Shown here piece after piece: positions 43,616 to 53,166 of a stretch of 56,451 nt of DNA (positions are counted from its first letter, which is position 1; each line of letters begins with the position of its first letter). Where the stretch lies: NCBI GenBank assembly GCA_910587665.1, contig CAJUMZ010000022.1, positions 1 through 56,451 on the forward strand, written 5' to 3'. Under the pieces are notes generated by a model. That model saw nothing but the letters and a program-made list of their open reading frames with translations. It ran no database searches and had not been told where the DNA came from. The DNA is from an uncultured Muribaculum sp. Its GTDB lineage: Bacteria > Bacteroidota > Bacteroidia > Bacteroidales > Muribaculaceae. A program made the translations under genes and the position numbers.

Positions 43616-45898
43616 TTAATTCGCTACTTTGAAGGGGGTTGAAAGCTTACAGTCGCTGTTACCGCCTATCCATAGGGTGAAGTCGCCCGGTTCGACCTTT
43701 TTTGCCATATCGGAGCCGTAGAAGGCGAGTTCGCTTACCGGCAGGTTGAATGTCACTGTGGTTGACTCACCGGGTGAGAGGGTGACGCGCTCGAACCCTT
43801 TCAGCTCTTTTACCGGGCGTGTCACAGAACCTGCATGGTCACGGATGTAGAGCTGTGCCACTTCGGTAGCCTTGTGCTTTCCGCTGTTTGTGAGCGTTGC
43901 TGTCGCTTTTATGCAGTCACCCTTTGAATAAGTGTCTTTGTCTATGGCAATGTCGGAATAGTCAAATTGTCCATATGACAGCCCGTAGCCGAAGGGGAAG
44001 AGGGGGCCGAACCCGGCATCAAGCCAGTAAGATGTGTTGCCGAGTGATGTCTGTCCGCCTTCCTGTGGGATATCGTTGAGGAGTGTCTCGGTGCCGTTGG
44101 CGGGGCGGCTTCCGGCGTTTTTGCTGTAATATATAGGTACTTGTCCTACGGCTAAGGGGAAAGTGACGGGGGTCTTGCCGCTCGGACTCTCTTTGCCGAA
44201 GATCAGGTCGGCGAGGGCGGGACCGCCCATCGTTCCGGGATGGAATGAGTAAAGCACAGCGTCTGACTCATCGACCTGCTTCTTGATGGTGAGCGGGCGC
44301 CCTGCCATCACTACGGTGACAAGCGGCTTGCCTGTGTGTGAAAGCGCTTCGATAAGTTTGCCTTGTGCTCCGACGAGATTCAGGTCGGCAAGACAGTGGG
44401 CCTCGCCTGAAAGTATCGACTCTTCACCCACTACGGCTATTACTGCGTCAACACCGCGGACCGCATTGACAGCGCGGGCTATGCCTGCCTCGTTTTTATC
44501 ACGGCTGTAGCCGAGAGCCGGCTCGTAGATGATATTGATGTCGCCTCCATATTCATTGCGGAGGGCGTCGAGCAGGGTTACTGTCTTTTCTTTCTCTCCG
44601 TCAAATACCCATGTCCCCATTTGGTCGTGGCGGGCGTCGGCAAGCGGACCGGTGAGCAATATGCGCTTTACGCCGGATGAGAGAGGGAGTGTCTCATTGT
44701 CGTTTTTGAGCAGTATCGCGCTCTTTACGGCGGCTTCCTTGGCTGCGGCGAGATGCTCGTCGCTGTATTTTACATCCTGAGGGGTTGTGATATAGGGATT
44801 TTCGAAGAGTCCGAGCATGAATTTTACCCGTAATATATTGGCGACGGAGCGGTCAATGTCGGCTTGCGATACTTTTCCTTCATCAAGAAGCTCTTTCATG
44901 TGGGCGATGTAGGTGCCACTTTCCATCTCCATGTCTACTCCAGCATTGAAGCCTTTCATGGCTGCTTCCTTGCGGTCGGCGCAGAAGCCGTGATTGACCA
45001 TCTCGCCGACGCTCGCCCAGTCTGAAACGACGAAGCCGTTGAAGCCCCATTCGCCGCGGAGTATGTCGGTAAGCACGAATTTGTTGCCGGATGCAGGCAC
45101 TCCGTCATTGTCGTTGAACGATGACATGTAGGTGAGACACCCGGCCTTGCATGCCTCCTCAAACGGCGGCAGGTACACGTTGCGTAGCAGGCGTTCGGGG
45201 ATGAAGGTGGAATTGTAGTCGCGCCCCGACTCGCTTGCACCGTAGCCCACAAAGTGTTTGGCACACGCTGCCATTGATGTGGAGGAGGTAAGGTCGTCGC
45301 CTTGGAATCCTTTAACCATGGCGCGAGACATACGGCTGGTAAGATACACATCCTCTCCGCAGCCTTCGGCGATTCTTCCCCAGCGTGGGTCGCGGGCGAT
45401 GTCGATCATAGGGGCGAAGGTCCAGCGGATGCCGTCGCTTGACGCTTCCACAGCGGCGATCCGCGCGCCTTTCTCTACGACGGCAGTGTCAAATGTCGCC
45501 GCCTGTCCGAGCGGTATCGGGAATATGGTTTTGTAACCATGGATGACGTCGCGTGAGATGAGCACGGGTATGCCGAGACGGGAGCGTTCGATTGCCACTC
45601 GCTGCATGCTGTCGGCATAGACGGCGTCGGGCACATTCAGCAGCGACCCGATGTTGCCCTTGCTGATTTCTTCCGAGAATATGGCGAGTGCATCGTCGCC
45701 TCCCCACATGCTGCGCTGGTTAAGCTGTCCGATTTTTTCATCGAGTGTCATCTGCGAGAGGAGATTCTCGACTCTCTTTTCTACCGGTTGGGTGGCGTCT
45801 TTGTAGAGATCGGAGGAGCCTGAGCCGCCACATCCGGTAAGCATGACGGAGCCTGTCAATACCGCTCCGGCAAGCATAAGTCCGGTTATGCTGTTCAT
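43616..45898 (-). CDS. GH3 beta-glucosidase
   Basis: This 760-aa BglX-type enzyme has lipobox LTGC (C23). The GH3 barrel has the nucleophile D293 in GFVVSDWASVGE and substrate-binding KHFVGYGASESGRDYN. It is followed by the alpha/beta sandwich (VVGEESILSGEAHCLADL) and a fibronectin-like C-terminal domain. It should release glucose from the non-reducing ends of beta-gluco-oligosaccharides in the periplasm. It lies 18 bases after GH16 and 38 before susC. Confidence 0.94.
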   Translation of the reverse strand: MNSITGLMLAGAVLTGSVMLTGCGGSGSSDLYKDATQPVEKRVENLLSQMTLDEKIGQLNQRSMWGGDDALAIFSEEISKGNIGSLLNVPDAVYADSMQRVAIERSRLGIPVLISRDVIHGYKTIFPIPLGQAATFDTAVVEKGARIAAVEASSDGIRWTFAPMIDIARDPRWGRIAEGCGEDVYLTSRMSRAMVKGFQGDDLTSSTSMAACAKHFVGYGASESGRDYNSTFIPERLLRNVYLPPFEEACKAGCLTYMSSFNDNDGVPASGNKFVLTDILRGEWGFNGFVVSDWASVGEMVNHGFCADRKEAAMKGFNAGVDMEMESGTYIAHMKELLDEGKVSQADIDRSVANILRVKFMLGLFENPYITTPQDVKYSDEHLAAAKEAAVKSAILLKNDNETLPLSSGVKRILLTGPLADARHDQMGTWVFDGEKEKTVTLLDALRNEYGGDINIIYEPALGYSRDKNEAGIARAVNAVRGVDAVIAVVGEESILSGEAHCLADLNLVGAQGKLIEALSHTGKPLVTVVMAGRPLTIKKQVDESDAVLYSFHPGTMGGPALADLIFGKESPSGKTPVTFPLAVGQVPIYYSKNAGSRPANGTETLLNDIPQEGGQTSLGNTSYWLDAGFGPLFPFGYGLSYGQFDYSDIAIDKDTYSKGDCIKATATLTNSGKHKATEVAQLYIRDHAGSVTRPVKELKGFERVTLSPGESTTVTFNLPVSELAFYGSDMAKKVEPGDFTLWIGGNSDCKLSTPFKVAN

Positions 45899-45916
45899 GT
45901 TGTTAAATTTATTGGG

Positions 45917-47299
45917 TTAGTTTTTCTGAAATACTCTTACGTAGTCGATTTCATAGGTGGCGGGGAGCGCGTTTTCGTCAACGCCGTTCATGCCGCCCCA
46001 GTCGCCACCCCAAGCGAGATTGAGTTTAAGACCGAAATTTTTGTTGAACGGCCAGGTTTTCGGGTCGCCCGCATGGTCGTTGGGGAAACTGAGGAGCAGT
46101 TTGCCGTCTACATAGGTCTTGATGTAGTCTTCGGTCCATTCAAGGGCGTAAACATGAAATTCGTCTTCGGCACCGGGTGTGAGTACTTCCTTGGTCTTCT
46201 GTGTGCCCATTACATGATTGTATGCGGCGCAATGGATTGATGATGATGTGCGGTTGGGATTTACGCCAACTTCTTCCATGATGTCTATTTCTCCGCATGC
46301 CGGCCAGTTGTCTCCACCGGTCTGGGGCATCATCCAGAATGCCGGCCATGTGCCTTTGCCCTTGGGCAGCTTCAATCGCGCCTCGAAGTAGCCGTAGGTC
46401 CAGTAGGTTGAGGTGTTGACACGTGCCGACCACACTTCATTGCCTACCTTTACAGCATGGATTTTCAATATACCATCGGTTATTTCAGCGGTCACAACGC
46501 CGTCGCGCTTGCCTTTGATATAACGTTGCAGCTCATTGTTTACGCGCCCCGGATCCCATACCTCATACCACCATTTGGACTCATCGGGCATCGTGAAGGA
46601 GGGATCGTTGAACTCGTCGTTCCATACAAGAGTATAGCCTGCGGGTGCGGTTATTTCGTCGCTCAGCTGCGACACCGTCACGCTTTCCGAGACTCCTGCA
46701 TAGCTTATTGTGACTACGGCATTGCGGGTTTCAGCTCCGCTGTTTTTGTCACATGACACGGTGATAGTGGTCTCTCCGCCTGTACCTGAAGCGGGTGTCA
46801 CATGACACCATGACTCCGACGCTACCGCACTCCACGCGGTGTTTGATTTTATCGTGAGGCTCGACGAGGATTGCTGCGCCCCGAAGGTGAGTGACTTCTT
46901 CGACAATATAACGGAAGCTTTTGCCAATTGGGTTAGCTTGACATTTTTGGTGGAGCGGTTGGCGGCCGTCACCACGATGTCGGCAATCCTGGCATCAATA
47001 CCAGTATTTGCCGTGACGGTCAGTTTAACTTCCGTGTCGGAATTTTTGACTCCACCGGTAGGGAATACCGTACACCAGTCGGCAGCTGTGGCAATACTCC
47101 AGTCGGAGTCTGCCTTTACATTTATAATTACAGTCTGCGCCTCGGCATCGGCTTCAATTTCGGCGGGGTTGACTGTGATTGTCGCCGATTTGTCTGACCC
47201 TCCCGAGGGTGTCGGCTCGTCGTTGCCACTGCTTCCGCAACTTATAAAACTTGTTGTCAACAGCAGCATCGAAATAAAACAGGATGTTGTTATTTTCAT
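45917..47299 (-). CDS. GH16 endo-beta-glucanase lipoprotein with two BACON domains
   Basis: This 460-aa lipoprotein has C21 in FISC. Two BACON domains (about 35-125 and 127-215) each end in a VTQL or LTQL strand. The GH16 jelly roll (about 220-460) has E337, D339 and E342 in GEIDIMEEVG: nucleophile, assisting Asp and acid/base. The bulged ExDxxE form and WPAFWMMP fit laminarinase-like subfamily 3, acting on beta-1,3- or mixed-linkage glucan. It is probably the surface endo-enzyme and the first gene of the operon. Confidence 0.93.
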   Translation of the reverse strand: MKITTSCFISMLLLTTSFISCGSSGNDEPTPSGGSDKSATITVNPAEIEADAEAQTVIINVKADSDWSIATAADWCTVFPTGGVKNSDTEVKLTVTANTGIDARIADIVVTAANRSTKNVKLTQLAKASVILSKKSLTFGAQQSSSSLTIKSNTAWSAVASESWCHVTPASGTGGETTITVSCDKNSGAETRNAVVTISYAGVSESVTVSQLSDEITAPAGYTLVWNDEFNDPSFTMPDESKWWYEVWDPGRVNNELQRYIKGKRDGVVTAEITDGILKIHAVKVGNEVWSARVNTSTYWTYGYFEARLKLPKGKGTWPAFWMMPQTGGDNWPACGEIDIMEEVGVNPNRTSSSIHCAAYNHVMGTQKTKEVLTPGAEDEFHVYALEWTEDYIKTYVDGKLLLSFPNDHAGDPKTWPFNKNFGLKLNLAWGGDWGGMNGVDENALPATYEIDYVRVFQKN

Positions 47300-47325
47300 G
47301 ATAATGTAATTGGTTGAATTTTCCG

Positions 47326-47333
47326 CAAATGTA
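47326..47333 (-). promoter_or_regulatory. -7 box of the beta-glucan operon
   Basis: TACATTTG on the minus strand, 26 bases before the GH16 ATG. No TTTG is spaced 19-21 bases upstream, so an activator is likely needed. Confidence 0.6.
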
Positions 47334-47376
47334 TCTTGTGGAAAATTTTCATTTAAGGTTTTTGACTATTCACAAA

Positions 47377-47417
47377 TACGTCAAGGCTTATTTTTTAATA
47401 CGTCAAAATTACGTCAA
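47377..47417 (-). promoter_or_regulatory. Three phased TTGACGTA boxes (activator-site candidate)
   Basis: TTGACGTA occurs exactly at 47377-47384, 47399-47406 and 47410-47417 (written on the minus strand). Start-to-start distances are 22 and 11 bases, whole turns of the helix. The boxes lie 44-84 bases upstream of the -7 box, on the same strand as the operon, directly after the gene for the LuxR-type regulator. Confidence 0.6.
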
Positions 47418-47474
47418 ATATATGTATGGAGCTGTGTGCTAAGATTGTATGTGAATTGAGTGTTACGTCTACAC

Positions 47475-50345
47475 TTAATTGTCTTTTGCTAAAAATTCCT
47501 GAAGGCTTTCTTCACGTTCAAGCCCGAATTTCTTTCTGATTCGATAGCGCATGGTCTCCATGCCACGCACCGATACATTCATCAACGGGGCGATTTCCTT
47601 GGTTGAGAGATCCATTTTTATATAGGCGCAAAGGAGTACCTCATTATTGGAGAGGTCGGGATAACGCGATCGGAGTTTTTTCATAAAATCATTGTGCACA
47701 AGATCAAATTCGCTCTCGAAGCGCTTCATGACGTCATCGGACTGCAACGACACGTCAATCGAATTTTGCAGCGACAATATCGCCGTTCGTTGTTCAGAGC
47801 CCGGATTAAGGCGCGTGTATATATTGCGCAGCTCCTGCTTTACGTTGATCAGAGTCTCGTTTTTGCGTGCTATGCTCGCCATGGCGTTTGCCATCTCTTG
47901 CGATTTGTGTCTTAGCTCGGAGTGAAGCTTCTCTTTTTCAAGTTCCATGATTTTGCGGTCTTTCAACTCGGCTTCTTTTTCGAAGCCGGCTTGCTGGCGG
48001 GCGAGCTCGCGATCTTTCTCTCTCACTACGCGTCTCTCTTTTGCCGCGATTAGATGGCGTTCAATTTTCACGATGGCAACCATGAGCAGGAGCGACAGCA
48101 ATATATAGCCGGCTATGGCGACTTTGCTTTTGTACCAAGGCGGCAGAATGGTAAATTCAATGGCGTCGGTATCGATTGTGCCGTCGATAGCGGTTGCCTC
48201 AACCTCAAATCGGTGAGTACCGTCTTTCAGGTTGGTGTATTCCTTGAGGGTGGATGATGTGGGCGCGCTCCATTCTTCACCCGACAGTCGGTAGCGGTAG
48301 GCTACTGTTCCGTTGCGGGCGTCATCGGTTATGCCGTACTTGATCCGGAGTGAGTTTTCGGAATATCCGATGGTGATCCGTTCGCGCTTGCCGAGAAAAT
48401 TTGCCGTGTACACGATGGAGTCGGCAGGCGACGTCACGCTTACTTCGTTTATGCGGGCTATGCGTTGCCGTCGTTCCTTGTCGTGTGATGTAGCGAAGTT
48501 GAAAAATGTATAGCCGTTATATCCCGGAAATACTACAGTGGAGTCGTTGATGAAATACAGGAGGTCGCCTTCATGCATCGGTGCGGGGAAATAGCCGATG
48601 AGCGGCATGCGTGTCAGCGAATGCCTGTCGTTACGCGGGCTGAAACGTAGTATCTCCTTGGAGGTCAGGGCGTATATGTTTCCCCCCCTATCTTTTTTCA
48701 GACGACGGAAATGCCTTCTTCCACCGAATATCTCGTTTAAACTATCGTCGGGTACTATCCTGCCGCTTTTGCTATCGTATATGTAGATGCCGCGTGAGGT
48801 GGCGAAATAGAGTGTGCCGTCGATAAGGCTGATATTGACATCTTTTTTTAGCGACACACTGTCATCGGTAATTGTAAAACACTTTTCATCAATCACTTTA
48901 AGGTTGACAGGATCGAATGCCAGCCGTGAGATGCCGTCGGCGCCGGCCGACGCCCAGATCTCTCCCGGGGATGTCAATAAAAAATTATTGGGACAGCCGT
49001 CGTAGCCTTGAAGTTTTGCGGTCAACACCCATTTGCCTCTTGACTTTTCTATTATGTAAAAGCCGTCGTAGGCTCCGATTATGGCGCGCCCGGAGCCGTC
49101 GGTCATTCTTTGGCAGTCCCATGAGCCGATCGTGCCGTCGATGCGTGTTGTGGCGGTGGCACTGATTACAAATACACCCCTGTCATGAGAGCATATAATG
49201 TCACCGTCAAGATTGCGCAGTCCCCACACCTGTCCGGTCATTCCTGCAATAGGGGTGAATGAGAGCCGCCCGTTCTCAGGCACGGGCGGGTAGTCGACGG
49301 TAAACAGGCCGCGGTTGGTGCCGAGATACATTTTTCCACCCGTGATCTCTGTTACATATCCTGCGCCGATGGGTAGGTTGCCGTTGCTGAAAGTGGTTAC
49401 GGGCAATTCGAGCATGATTTTTTCGATGCCCCTGTCAAGCCCTGCCCACAGGTCGCCGCGCTCGTCAAAGGCGAGCGACAGCACGGTGTTGTTTTGCAGA
49501 CCGTTGTTCTCGTTATATTGTTGTGACGTGCCGGTTGAAAGATCGACTACGACTACCCCGTGGTGGATGCTGCCAAGCGCGAGCCGGTTGCCGTTGATGG
49601 CCGCGCAGAATATCTCGCCGATACGTGCCGCTTCATTGTCGAGGGCGTGGATGCGCCTTAATGCCTTTTTATCGTGAAAATAAATTCCGTCGACAGCGGT
49701 GACTATTATTATACCTTCGGCGTGTGGGAGTATGCCGCGTATACGCTTACCTTTCAGTCTGTCGGTGCCGGGCATGGGGAATATGTTATCGCCCGCCATA
49801 AATTTGAGTCCCCGGTCGGTGCCGAGATAGAGGGTACCGTCGATCATTTCCGAGCAGTCGAGCTTGCAGCTGTCGGTTGCTATGACTGCCTTGTTGTCTT
49901 CCTGACGGTATTTCATTACGTTGCGGTCGCCTTGGGCGTATACGATATGGTCTTTTTCGTAGATGCCCCATATGTTGCCAAGCTCGCGGCTGCGGTTTGT
50001 GCTGTCGCTAAGGCAGGTATAGATAAGTTTGCCGCCTGTTCCAGGCTCGAAATAGCCGAACTCGTTGATGCCGCCGACATACACCCTGCCTTCGTCGCGC
50101 GACACGTAGACCGACCTCAGGTCAGTGTCGTTATGCAGGGTGAACGACTTCCAGTCGTTGCCGTCGTAGGCGAACAGGGCTTCTTGTGTAGCGAAAAACA
50201 CATAGTCATCGCCGGCTGTTGATATGCCCCAGGTCTTTGCATTGTGTGACGACGCCTCGTTGAACGCCTTGGCGAAGTGTACGCCTATGGCGTTGGCGGG
50301 TAATGCCGCGCAGAATATCAGTAGCAGGTAACAGACTTTAAGCAT
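47475..50345 (-). CDS. Membrane-spanning sensor-regulator: beta-propeller, Y_Y_Y, coiled coil, LuxR-type HTH
   Basis: A start at 50345 (MLKVCYLL) gives 956 aa with a signal peptide. The frame is open to 50414, but a -7 box at 50353-50360 rules that out. Reg_prop propeller repeats (SLAFDERGDLWAGL) fill most of the periplasmic part. Then come a Y_Y_Y domain (about 640-735), one transmembrane helix (about 738-758), a long coiled coil (about 765-845) and a C-terminal HTH (about 898-940; LSNNEVLLCAYIKMDLSTKE, MNVSVRGMETMRYRIRKKF). No kinase or receiver domain exists. It probably senses beta-glucan fragments and activates the GH16 operon next to it. Confidence 0.88.
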   Translation of the reverse strand: MLKVCYLLLIFCAALPANAIGVHFAKAFNEASSHNAKTWGISTAGDDYVFFATQEALFAYDGNDWKSFTLHNDTDLRSVYVSRDEGRVYVGGINEFGYFEPGTGGKLIYTCLSDSTNRSRELGNIWGIYEKDHIVYAQGDRNVMKYRQEDNKAVIATDSCKLDCSEMIDGTLYLGTDRGLKFMAGDNIFPMPGTDRLKGKRIRGILPHAEGIIIVTAVDGIYFHDKKALRRIHALDNEAARIGEIFCAAINGNRLALGSIHHGVVVVDLSTGTSQQYNENNGLQNNTVLSLAFDERGDLWAGLDRGIEKIMLELPVTTFSNGNLPIGAGYVTEITGGKMYLGTNRGLFTVDYPPVPENGRLSFTPIAGMTGQVWGLRNLDGDIICSHDRGVFVISATATTRIDGTIGSWDCQRMTDGSGRAIIGAYDGFYIIEKSRGKWVLTAKLQGYDGCPNNFLLTSPGEIWASAGADGISRLAFDPVNLKVIDEKCFTITDDSVSLKKDVNISLIDGTLYFATSRGIYIYDSKSGRIVPDDSLNEIFGGRRHFRRLKKDRGGNIYALTSKEILRFSPRNDRHSLTRMPLIGYFPAPMHEGDLLYFINDSTVVFPGYNGYTFFNFATSHDKERRQRIARINEVSVTSPADSIVYTANFLGKRERITIGYSENSLRIKYGITDDARNGTVAYRYRLSGEEWSAPTSSTLKEYTNLKDGTHRFEVEATAIDGTIDTDAIEFTILPPWYKSKVAIAGYILLSLLLMVAIVKIERHLIAAKERRVVREKDRELARQQAGFEKEAELKDRKIMELEKEKLHSELRHKSQEMANAMASIARKNETLINVKQELRNIYTRLNPGSEQRTAILSLQNSIDVSLQSDDVMKRFESEFDLVHNDFMKKLRSRYPDLSNNEVLLCAYIKMDLSTKEIAPLMNVSVRGMETMRYRIRKKFGLEREESLQEFLAKDN

Positions 50346-50352
50346 AACAATG

Positions 50353-50360
50353 CAAAAATA
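50353..50360 (-). promoter_or_regulatory. -7 box of the LuxR-type regulator, near-leaderless
   Basis: TATTTTTG (minus strand) ends 8 bases before the ATG at 50345, so RNA should start 0-5 nt from the start codon. It fixes the regulator's start. Confidence 0.5.
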
Positions 50361-50405
50361 ATTTAAATACCGATATTCGGGAAATCCTTGCGCGGATTTA
50401 ACATT

Positions 50406-50435
50406 TGCGGGCACCCCTGTCAGGAAGTGCCCGCA
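50406..50435 (-). terminator. Hairpin after the GH2 gene
   Basis: TGCGGGCAC pairs perfectly with GTGCCCGCA around a 12-nt loop in which CC/GG can extend the stem. It lies 24 bases after the GH2 stop. No T-run follows on the minus strand, so read-through into the regulator is possible. Confidence 0.55.
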
Positions 50436-50458
50436 TGTGTGGTAGTGAGTGGCGGCGG

Positions 50459-52966
50459 TTATTTTGCCGTCAGGGTGGTTGTGGCGTCTTCAAGCCCGGG
50501 GGAGGTGGCTTTTACCTTGATGTCGCCTTTCTTGCCGTTGTTGCGCACAATCAGAAGTGCTTTACCCGCCATGGCCTTGCGCCGGTCAGCCTTGAAACGC
50601 TCCATGGATATGGGGTTGCCGTTGTCGACGCCTTCGTTCCTGCCGGCGCCTTCCACGGCAAACGTCACTTCATTGTCGGCTGTCGGGCAGAGGTTGCCCT
50701 CGCTGTCGAGGATCTCGACGGTGACAAAGCTGAGGTCGTTGCCGTCGGCTGTGATCGACGCGCGGTCGGGGGTGAGGCGTATCCTTGCAGGTTCGCCGGC
50801 TGTGTTGATGCTCTTCTCAGCCACGGTTTTGCCATCCTTGCGGCTCACGATCTTTACCGTACCCGGCTCAAACGGCACGCGCCATGTCACGTGGTAGTCG
50901 TCATCGCCCTTGCTGCGCACACCCTGCGACTTGCCGTTGACAAATAGCTCCACCTCGTCGGCATTGTTGTAGTATGCCCATAGGTCGACGGTCTGTCCGG
51001 GAGTCCAGTTCCAGTGGGGGAACAGGTGCAGCACCGTCTTGTCGGGGCGCCATTCGCTCTGATACATATAGTATACATCCTTGGGGAATCCCGCGAGGTC
51101 GACTATGCCGAAGTAAGAGCTGCGCGCCGGCCATCCGTAGGGGGTTGGCTCGCCGATGTAGTCAAATCCGGTCCAGATAAACTGTCCCATCACATGGTCG
51201 TCTTTCATGCGGCGAAGCGAGTTTTCGTGAGTTGTACCCCAGGGTACATGCTCGTTGTCATATGCCGAGCATGCAAACGACGGATCTTCGTAGGGGATGT
51301 CCCAGCGTTTGGGCGCGATGATTATCGAGTCGCCCGGCATCTTGTAGTAGCCGCGTGTCATAAGCGCCGATACCGTCTCGGAGCCGAGGAACGGCTTGCC
51401 GGGGTAATTATTTTTGGCATCCTTGTACCACTCGTCATGATAGTTTATGCCGATTATGTCGAGCGCGCCCGACTTTATAAGGTGGTTGCCGGGGTTTGGT
51501 TCCTGCATGCCGGCGGTGACGGGGCGCGTCGGGTCAAGTTCCTTCACTATTCCGGCGAGCTTGCGGGTGAGGAGCGAGTTGACCGACATTTCGTCGCCAT
51601 CCTTGGCGAGCTTGTCGGCACTGTGTCCGAAGTTTAGGATGAGGTTTGCCTCTTCGAGCGACAGGGTGTCGGCGGCAGCGTCGCTCCACTGCTCCAGCAC
51701 CTCGTTGCCGATGCTCCACATGATGATCGACGGATGGTTGCGGTCGCGCGTCACGAGATCGGCGAGGTCGCGCTCGTGCCACTCGTCAAAGAAGCGGGCG
51801 TAGTCGCGCTCTGTCTTGCGCTTGCGCCACATGTCAAACGCCTCGTCCATTACCAGGATACCCATGCTGTCGCAGAGGGCGAGCACTTCGGGCGCCGGGG
51901 GATTGTGGGAGGCGCGGTAGGCGTTGACACCCATTTCCTGAAGTATCTCGAGCTGCCGGCGTATGGCGCGGGTGTTGACCGCCGCACCGAGCGCGCCGAG
52001 GTCGTGGTGCATGCACACGCCGTTGATTTTCACAGGTTCGCCGTTCAGGAAAAATCCCTTGTCGGCGTCAAACTCTATGGTGCGCAGTCCGGTTGTTGTC
52101 TCGTAGGTGTCCACGATCTTGCCGTCGACCGTCAGGTCGGTCACCACAGTGTAGAGGTTAGGGGTCTTGGTCGACCATAGCTGCGGGTCGGCTACCGTGA
52201 GCGATTGCGTTACGATAGGCGAAGTGCCGGCGGCAATATCAACTTTGTCGGTCGAGGTTGCTACGGTCTTGCCTTGCGGATCAATGATGGCGGTGACTAC
52301 GGTCACAGCTGCCCCGTTGTCAGAGGTGTTGTCGATGGTTGTCGCCACTTCGACCTTCGCGCTGTCGGGGGTGATTTCGGTGGCGGTCACATATGAGCCC
52401 CACTGCGCCACGTGTATGGGGTTGAGCTTGCGGAGCCACACATGGCGGTATATGCCGCATCCCGAATACCAGCGCGAGTTAGGCTGGTCGGAGTTGTCGA
52501 CCTTTACGGCGATCACGTTCTCGCCCTTCTTGAGCCATGGGGTGATGTCGTAGCTGAACGAAGCGTAGCCGTAAGGGCGGGTGCCGAGCTCGTGACCGTT
52601 AATGTAGACGGTGGTGTTCATGTAGGCGCCGTCAAAGTCGATGTAGACTTTTTCACCCTCCTTGTAGCCTGGTACTGTGAATGTCTTGCGATACCAACCT
52701 ATGCCGCCGGGGAGTGCGCCGCCTCCGGTGCCGGAAGGGTTGTCTTTGCTGAAATCACCTTCGATAGCCCAGTCATGGGGGAGGTCAAGCTGCCGCCACG
52801 ATGAGTCGTTAAACCCGGGGTCGGCATAGATTGCGGAGTCGCCGAGATTAAATCTCCAGCCCTCGTCAAAGTTTGTCGAGCGAGGGGATGCCGCATCGGC
52901 ACCGGCACATGCGTTCATGGCCAGTAGCAACGCCATTGCAAAAATCAGATTCAGGATTTTGGTCAT
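50459..52966 (-). CDS. GH2 glycosidase (beta-galactosidase type)
   Basis: This 835-aa exported enzyme has a sugar-binding jelly roll (about 30-190, starting FDEGWRFNLG and LPHDWAIEGDF), an Ig-like domain, and a barrel with acid/base E422 (WSIGNEVLEQW) and nucleophile E530 (FLGSETVSAL). C-terminal DUF4982-like and Ig-like domains follow. The layout matches Bacteroides beta-galactosidases, though GH2 also holds beta-glucuronidases and mannosidases. It has its own promoter, so membership in the beta-glucan PUL is uncertain. A signal peptide ends near MNACAGADA, with C20 as a possible lipid site. Confidence 0.9.
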   Translation of the reverse strand: MTKILNLIFAMALLLAMNACAGADAASPRSTNFDEGWRFNLGDSAIYADPGFNDSSWRQLDLPHDWAIEGDFSKDNPSGTGGGALPGGIGWYRKTFTVPGYKEGEKVYIDFDGAYMNTTVYINGHELGTRPYGYASFSYDITPWLKKGENVIAVKVDNSDQPNSRWYSGCGIYRHVWLRKLNPIHVAQWGSYVTATEITPDSAKVEVATTIDNTSDNGAAVTVVTAIIDPQGKTVATSTDKVDIAAGTSPIVTQSLTVADPQLWSTKTPNLYTVVTDLTVDGKIVDTYETTTGLRTIEFDADKGFFLNGEPVKINGVCMHHDLGALGAAVNTRAIRRQLEILQEMGVNAYRASHNPPAPEVLALCDSMGILVMDEAFDMWRKRKTERDYARFFDEWHERDLADLVTRDRNHPSIIMWSIGNEVLEQWSDAAADTLSLEEANLILNFGHSADKLAKDGDEMSVNSLLTRKLAGIVKELDPTRPVTAGMQEPNPGNHLIKSGALDIIGINYHDEWYKDAKNNYPGKPFLGSETVSALMTRGYYKMPGDSIIIAPKRWDIPYEDPSFACSAYDNEHVPWGTTHENSLRRMKDDHVMGQFIWTGFDYIGEPTPYGWPARSSYFGIVDLAGFPKDVYYMYQSEWRPDKTVLHLFPHWNWTPGQTVDLWAYYNNADEVELFVNGKSQGVRSKGDDDYHVTWRVPFEPGTVKIVSRKDGKTVAEKSINTAGEPARIRLTPDRASITADGNDLSFVTVEILDSEGNLCPTADNEVTFAVEGAGRNEGVDNGNPISMERFKADRRKAMAGKALLIVRNNGKKGDIKVKATSPGLEDATTTLTAK

Positions 52967-52994
52967 AATAGTGAGAAAAATGTTTTTGATAATG

Positions 52995-53002
52995 CAAATT
53001 TA
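52995..53002 (-). promoter_or_regulatory. -7 box of the GH2 gene
   Basis: TAAATTTG on the minus strand, 28 bases before the GH2 ATG. No clear -33 element is seen. Confidence 0.5.
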
Positions 53003-53079
53003 AGTAAAAGGGCGGTAATCGCGGGGTTGTTTTGTTTAATTATGGGGGCGCGATTGTTAAGGGGATTAGGGACTTTAAG

Positions 53080-53106
53080 GTCGTTAGGGTCGTTAAGATC
53101 GTTAGT
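53080..53106 (+). repeat. 9-bp tandem repeat, three copies
   Basis: GTCGTTAGG, GTCGTTAAG and ATCGTTAGT follow each other directly in the GH2-asnA intergenic region. Copies differ at the ends only. Confidence 0.6.
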
Positions 53107-53142
53107 GCTCTTGGTGACAGATTGGTAGGGTTGGGTGAGAAG

Positions 53143-53166
53143 TATTTTGCAAAGTGTCGCAAAATA
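53143..53166. promoter_or_regulatory. Inverted repeat next to the asnA -33 box (operator candidate)
   Basis: TATTTTGC, 8 bases, GCAAAATA: perfect dyad directly touching the -33 TTTG at 53167. The position suits a regulator of asnA, acting either as activator or repressor. Confidence 0.5.

Noticed and set aside
50346..50414. N-terminal extension of the LuxR-type regulator
   Set aside because: The -7 box at 50353-50360 lies within it, and the shorter form has a normal signal peptide.
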